A stretch of 27,702 bases of DNA from Flavobacterium sp. (GTDB taxonomy: Bacteria; Bacteroidota; Bacteroidia; Flavobacteriales; Flavobacteriaceae). The position numbers were made by a program, and so were the translations under genes. The stretch lies in NCBI RefSeq assembly GCF_030146175.1, contig NZ_JASLCE010000006.1:1-27702 (forward strand), written 5' to 3'. Below, piece after piece: positions 23,851-27,702 of the stretch (position 1 is its first letter; each line of letters begins with the position of its first letter). The notes beneath the pieces are model-generated. The model searched no databases, was not told the origin of the DNA, and saw only the letters and a list, made by a program, of their open reading frames with translations.

Positions 23851-24513
23851 CTAATCAAAACATTCCATTAGTAATAAATCACCTGATGTGTGTTCGATGC
23901 AAACCAGTCCGTCTTCATTTACATGATTACTGCTTCCGGTTCGATAACCAATGGTTAAGGTATCGTTTTGCAATGGATAGAATAGGTTTTTAGAGTGGAT
24001 GCCTGCTACGGTTCCAATCGGAATTAAGGAAAGTATCGTATGGGCCGGATACCATTTTTCAAACTTTTTTGGTAGCAGGAATACTTTGGAATGATCATCC
24101 AGTATTACAATCTTCAGAAGGTTGCGGTAGCGGACAATATTGGTGATGTTGCTAATGGTATGATCAGCTCTTCTTCCGGTAGCCCAAACGACATTAACAG
24201 CCGGTATTTTTCGTTCGATAAGATAGTCAAAGGCCTTTTCCAGATCGGTTTTGTCCTGGTCGGGTGTATGAACAATTTCAATTGGATATTGGGTTTGACG
24301 ATAAAATTCCGCATCAAAATCACGGTCGAAGTCCCCTAAGAGTACATCTACTTTGATCCCGAGATCCAGAACGCGTTCCATAGCCGAATCGAGTACGATG
24401 ACTAAAGGCGACCATTCCAACAGCTGTCCGAGCAATTCGTCGTTACAGGGCGCTCCGTTGGCAATAATTAAGGCCGGTTCCTGGTCGTCGCGGACAATAT
24501 GGTGTGAAGACAT
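23851..24513 (-). CDS. thiN: Thiamine diphosphokinase
   Basis: 220 residues. Motifs of the family: GDFDRD (60-65) and PDQDKTD (84-90) for Mg-ATP and substrate binding, and ATGRRADHTISN (111-122). The C-terminal beta domain (TVAGIHSKNLFYPL, TGSSNHV) matches the thiamine-binding half. It converts thiamine to thiamine diphosphate using ATP. It appears monocistronic, with a promoter overlapping the upstream terminator. Confidence 0.88.
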   Translation of the reverse strand: MSSHHIVRDDQEPALIIANGAPCNDELLGQLLEWSPLVIVLDSAMERVLDLGIKVDVLLGDFDRDFDAEFYRQTQYPIEIVHTPDQDKTDLEKAFDYLIERKIPAVNVVWATGRRADHTISNITNIVRYRNLLKIVILDDHSKVFLLPKKFEKWYPAHTILSLIPIGTVAGIHSKNLFYPLQNDTLTIGYRTGSSNHVNEDGLVCIEHTSGDLLLMECFD

Positions 24514-24534
24514 TTGTTTACTTTTGAGTTATTC

Positions 24535-24561
24535 CAAAAGTAAGCAATGATTTTAAAACAA
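24535..24561 (-). promoter_or_regulatory. Putative promoter of the thiamine diphosphokinase gene
   Basis: On the minus strand TTG (24561-24559), a 16-base spacer, then TACTTTTG (24542-24535), which matches TAnnTTTG; the ATG is 21 bases further. The spacer is about one base shorter than usual. Confidence 0.55.
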
Positions 24562-24589
24562 AAAAGACAACCGGTGAAAGTTGTCTTTT
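24562..24589 (-). terminator. Terminator of the TonB receptor-DUF4249 operon
   Basis: AAAAGACAAC and GTTGTCTTTT form a 10-bp stem with an 8-nt loop, and on the minus strand a T-rich run (CTTTTTTGTTT) follows. It lies directly after the DUF4249 stop codon at 24596. Confidence 0.85.
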
Positions 24590-24595
24590 AGATTT

Positions 24596-25411
24596 TTATT
24601 CAATAACATAATTGGTTTCGGCGACTTCCGACAGGCTAAAATACCCGAGGGGATAATTGGCCTGATTGTTTTGGTTGATCACGTTACCGCGTACGGTAGC
24701 CGGTGGCGTTTGGAACGGTCCGCCGCCGCCTTGTGCCACACTAATCAAAATGTTCATATAATTGTAATATTGTCTGGAAATCCCCATTAAACGGATGTTT
24801 ACGTTATCGTTAACTTTCAGATCTTCGTGCGAATAAATATCGAAAGTCGTGTTTCCCTGTACAAAACGGTCGTCGCTGGAACGGAAAACAGCCAAAGTAT
24901 TATTGCGAATATAACGGAATAAATAGTAGTTGTCTTCGTCTCCGGGATCGTTATAAAAGGTCTTTAACTCAATCTGATCACCGGTAAAACCACCGTCGTT
25001 TTTCTGTTCGATATTTAGAATATCGGCTACGCTTTTTAAGGTTTCGGTTGCTTTATAGGTTACGCCATTGCTAACGATGGTCAGGGTATAGGTTTCTCCT
25101 AAAACCGGTTGGAAATTGGTACAGATATATTCACCGGGTACGGCTTCCAAAAAGTTAAAATCAACGTTACTGCTGTTGGTTACGACCACAGTAGCACCGC
25201 TTACTTTCGGAATTTCCGTACCGAAATAATCGGCGGTGGTGGTTAAATAGATTACCTGATTATTACCTGTTGTCCCTTTAATCCAGTTAAGGGCGGCATC
25301 CACAACCAATCGAGGCGGAGCACTGTCCAGTTTAACATCGACAACTTCTTCGCAGCTATTCAGCATCAGAATTGCAAACAGGAATGTGAAATATTTTAAT
25401 ATGGTTTTCAT
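24596..25411 (-). CDS. DUF4249 lipoprotein
   Basis: 271 residues: lipoprotein signal (LNSC, lipid Cys20), an N-terminal beta domain (RLVVDAALNW, VSGATVVVTN) and a C-terminal part with YNYMNILIS and a GNVINQNNQANYPLGYFSLS end. This matches the DUF4249 pattern of Bacteroidetes lipoproteins encoded next to TonB-dependent receptors. Cys20 is followed by EEVVD, acidic residues that suggest surface export. It probably acts as the outer lipoprotein partner of the receptor; the ligand is unknown. It starts 24 bases after the receptor stop. Confidence 0.85.
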   Translation of the reverse strand: MKTILKYFTFLFAILMLNSCEEVVDVKLDSAPPRLVVDAALNWIKGTTGNNQVIYLTTTADYFGTEIPKVSGATVVVTNSSNVDFNFLEAVPGEYICTNFQPVLGETYTLTIVSNGVTYKATETLKSVADILNIEQKNDGGFTGDQIELKTFYNDPGDEDNYYLFRYIRNNTLAVFRSSDDRFVQGNTTFDIYSHEDLKVNDNVNIRLMGISRQYYNYMNILISVAQGGGGPFQTPPATVRGNVINQNNQANYPLGYFSLSEVAETNYVIE

Positions 25412-25435
25412 AATGATACGTTCTTAATGGATACT

Positions 25436-27702
25436 TTAGAATTTGAAGTTATACGTTACCGATGGTACAATTCCGAAAATAGAAAGTTTTATCGCTTCGT
25501 TTCGGGCCGTATCTTCGTTTTGACGGAAACTGATTGAGGCTGCGTTTTTGCGGCTGTACAGGTTGTAAATACTAAATACCCATTCGCCTTGCCATCCTTT
25601 TTTCTTTTCCGGTTTCGGTGTATAGGTTGCCGATACATCCAGGTGGTGGTATAACGGAAGGTTATTGTCGTTACGGCTACCGTAGCTCGGTACCGAAATT
25701 CCCTGATAAATATACTGTCCGTTTGGATAGGTTACCGGTTGACCGGATTGTAATGCGAAGATGGCTCCGAAAGTCCATTTTTCGGTATGGGTATACGATC
25801 CAGTGATCGAAAGGTTATGGGTTTTGTCGTATCCGGTACGGTACCAGTCACCGTTATTGATTCCGGTTTCGTTTGGCGTTCTTCCCGGTGTTTGTTGTTC
25901 GGAACGGGATAAAGTATAGGATACCCAACCGGTTAATTTTCCGGTGTTTTTGCGTAACAATACTTCCAAACCGTAGGCGCGGGCTTTTCCGTTAAGGATT
26001 ACCTGTTCGATCGCATTATTAGCAATTAGATCGGCTCCGTCAATATAGTCGACGCGGTTTTTGATGTTTTTGTAAAAGGTTTCCACTTCAAGGGAATATT
26101 TATCCTCATTGAAATTACGGAAATAACCAATCGCATATTGATCCAATGTCTGCGGTTTTAAGAAATTATCACTTGGCGCCCATACGTCTAAAGGCGTAGG
26201 AGAAGCTGTATTGGAAATCAAATGCAAATACTGACTCATACGGTTGTAACTCGCCTTTATGGATTGATCATCGTTTAAAGCATAGGAAACGGCGACACGA
26301 GGTTCAAAATTATCAAAGCTGGCGATGGTTTTATTTCGTCCGAAGTATTCGCTTCCGGTAGGTGTTGCTTTTTCGTAAATCTTTAAATCGTCGTTAAAAA
26401 TAACCGCCTGATTGTTTGCGTAGGTGTTGATTTTTTGTTGTCCCAAACGGTAGAACATCGAATAGCGCAAACCGTAGTTAACGGAAAGGTTTTCGGTTAG
26501 TTTTTGTTCGGCATCGATATAAAATGAAGGCTCAAAGGCATATTTTTTATCCAATTGATCTGCGTTGATACCGGAATTCGGTTTGTTTGGTTCAATAGTT
26601 CCCGGGTTAAAATCATAATAAATAGCATTCACACCGTAGCTCAATTGTAGCTTATTGGAAATATAGTGTTTCAGATCGTATTTAAAGTTATAGTTTTTAA
26701 TACCTGAATCCCAGTTAAATCCAACAAAGTCCAGTGTTAGTCCATAATAGTAGTCGCTATAAATCATTGACATATTGGAGAATAATTTATCGGAAAACAA
26801 ATGATTCCAACGCAGATTAACCACGGTATTACCATAGGTATTCTTAAAGCTATCATTTAAATCAAACACATCACGACCAAAATAACCAGATAGATACAGG
26901 TTATTATTATCGTTTAATTTATAGCTTAGTTTGGTGTTTAAATCATAGAAATAAGCGGAGTTTTTATTGTCCGTCATTTTCAGGAATAAATGGGCGTAGG
27001 AACTTCTTCCGGCTACCAGAAACGAACCGCGGTCTTTGGTAATTGGTCCTTCGGCCAATAGACGGCTGGAAATTAATCCGATACCACCATTCATATGGAA
27101 TTCTTTACTGTTTCCTTCCTTTTGGTAAATGTCTAAAACAGAGGATAGTCGGCCACCAAATCGAGCCGGAATACCGCCTTTATACAGTTTCAGATCTTTG
27201 ATCGCATCGGAATTAAAAACCGAAAAGAAACCGAAAAGGTGAGAGGAATTGTAAATAGTAGCCTCGTCCAGTAAGATCAGGTTCTGATCGGCTGCGCCAC
27301 CACGTACGTTAAATCCTGAGGCGCCTTCACCGGCATTGGTTACTCCGGGAAGTGTCAGAATTGACTTTAAAACGTCGGTTTCTCCTAAAACAACCGGCAT
27401 TTTTTTGATTTCTTTAATGGAAAGTTTGTTAACACTCATCTCCGGTCGGCGAATATCGACCTTTTTCTTGTTTTCGGTGATAACCACTTCCTGTAGTTCT
27501 CGTGAGTTTTCGCCTAATGCGAAGTTTTTACGGGTGTTTTGGTTCAGATTAAGCGTTTCTTCAACACCTTGATATCCCATATAGTTTATCTGTACGGTGT
27601 AGGTTCCCTTCGGAACGGTAATCGAGTAGAAGCCATACTCGTTTGTTGTAGCACCTGTTTGCAGGCTTTTGATGTAAACCGTTACCCCAATCAGGGTTTC
27701 GT
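25436..27702 (-). CDS. TonB-dependent outer-membrane receptor, 5' end cut by window
   Basis: The frame stays open to the window edge, and residues beyond the apparent Met at 27580 (ETLIGVTVYIKSLQTG, VPKGTYTVQINYMGYQG) are a carboxypeptidase-regulatory-like beta domain, so the true start lies outside. Next come a plug domain (NVRGGAADQNLILLDEAT, then GIPARFGGRLSSVLD) and a 22-strand barrel ending in the aromatic residue Phe (VTYNFKF), the usual barrel-insertion signal. With the DUF4249 lipoprotein it forms a probable nutrient-import pair. Substrate cannot be told from sequence; it lacks a SusD partner, so glycan uptake is not indicated. Confidence 0.92.
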   Translation of the reverse strand, partial: ETLIGVTVYIKSLQTGATTNEYGFYSITVPKGTYTVQINYMGYQGVEETLNLNQNTRKNFALGENSRELQEVVITENKKKVDIRRPEMSVNKLSIKEIKKMPVVLGETDVLKSILTLPGVTNAGEGASGFNVRGGAADQNLILLDEATIYNSSHLFGFFSVFNSDAIKDLKLYKGGIPARFGGRLSSVLDIYQKEGNSKEFHMNGGIGLISSRLLAEGPITKDRGSFLVAGRSSYAHLFLKMTDNKNSAYFYDLNTKLSYKLNDNNNLYLSGYFGRDVFDLNDSFKNTYGNTVVNLRWNHLFSDKLFSNMSMIYSDYYYGLTLDFVGFNWDSGIKNYNFKYDLKHYISNKLQLSYGVNAIYYDFNPGTIEPNKPNSGINADQLDKKYAFEPSFYIDAEQKLTENLSVNYGLRYSMFYRLGQQKINTYANNQAVIFNDDLKIYEKATPTGSEYFGRNKTIASFDNFEPRVAVSYALNDDQSIKASYNRMSQYLHLISNTASPTPLDVWAPSDNFLKPQTLDQYAIGYFRNFNEDKYSLEVETFYKNIKNRVDYIDGADLIANNAIEQVILNGKARAYGLEVLLRKNTGKLTGWVSYTLSRSEQQTPGRTPNETGINNGDWYRTGYDKTHNLSITGSYTHTEKWTFGAIFALQSGQPVTYPNGQYIYQGISVPSYGSRNDNNLPLYHHLDVSATYTPKPEKKKGWQGEWVFSIYNLYSRKNAASISFRQNEDTARNEAIKLSIFGIVPSVTYNFKF

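Overview
The window looks like a chromosomal segment of a Bacteroidetes bacterium, most likely a Flavobacteriaceae member close to Flavobacterium. The DNA is AT-rich. Two proteins end in type IX secretion (T9SS) sorting domains. There is a TonB-dependent receptor paired with a DUF4249 lipoprotein, a fused CcoN-CcoO oxidase subunit, a LytS/LytTR pair, and several promoters with the Bacteroidetes -7 element TAnnTTTG. No rRNA, tRNA, CRISPR array, insertion sequence or phage gene was seen. No stretch over 300 bases lacks a gene; the longest gaps are about 100-180 bases and mostly hold promoters, operators and terminators.

Layout. (1) 1-2294: two tandem subtilisin-family (S8) secreted proteins. 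The first is cut by the window edge and keeps its catalytic Ser. The second is full length but appears to have lost all three catalytic residues. (2) 2456-3394: a nitronate monooxygenase-like flavoprotein, separated by a perfect bidirectional terminator from (3) 3428-4108, a minus-strand Crp/Fnr regulator. (4) 4213-12990: a complete cbb3 oxidase cluster, ccoI, ccoS, ccoNO, ccoQ, ccoP, ccoG, ccoH and a TauE/SafE-DsbD_2 membrane protein. (5) 12987-15102, minus: a uracil-DNA glycosylase-like gene and hemN (oxygen-independent haem synthesis). (6) 15237-17073: a rhodanese lipoprotein, a LytS-type kinase and a LytTR regulator, followed by a Kef-type antiporter (17198-19468). (7) 19530-22599: a copper module made of an HMA-AraC regulator, copA and a small HMA protein. 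(8) 22706-27702, minus: an M28 peptidase lipoprotein, thiamine diphosphokinase, a DUF4249 lipoprotein and a TonB-dependent receptor cut by the right edge.

How it fits together. The core is a low-oxygen respiration locus: a high-affinity oxidase, its copper and haem assembly factors, the anaerobic haem enzyme HemN, and an FNR-like regulator. Three near-identical palindromes (ATGAYAAATATCAT) lie before ccoI, ccoS and hemN, each beginning exactly 36 bp upstream of a TAnnTTTG-like -7 element. That repeated geometry is the strongest unannotated signal here and suggests a local class II FNR-type regulon. Other signals are a LytTR-like direct repeat (21-bp period) just after the LytTR gene, an AraC-like direct repeat (21-bp period) before copA, and two RNA hairpins that each end 15 nt before a cco assembly gene.
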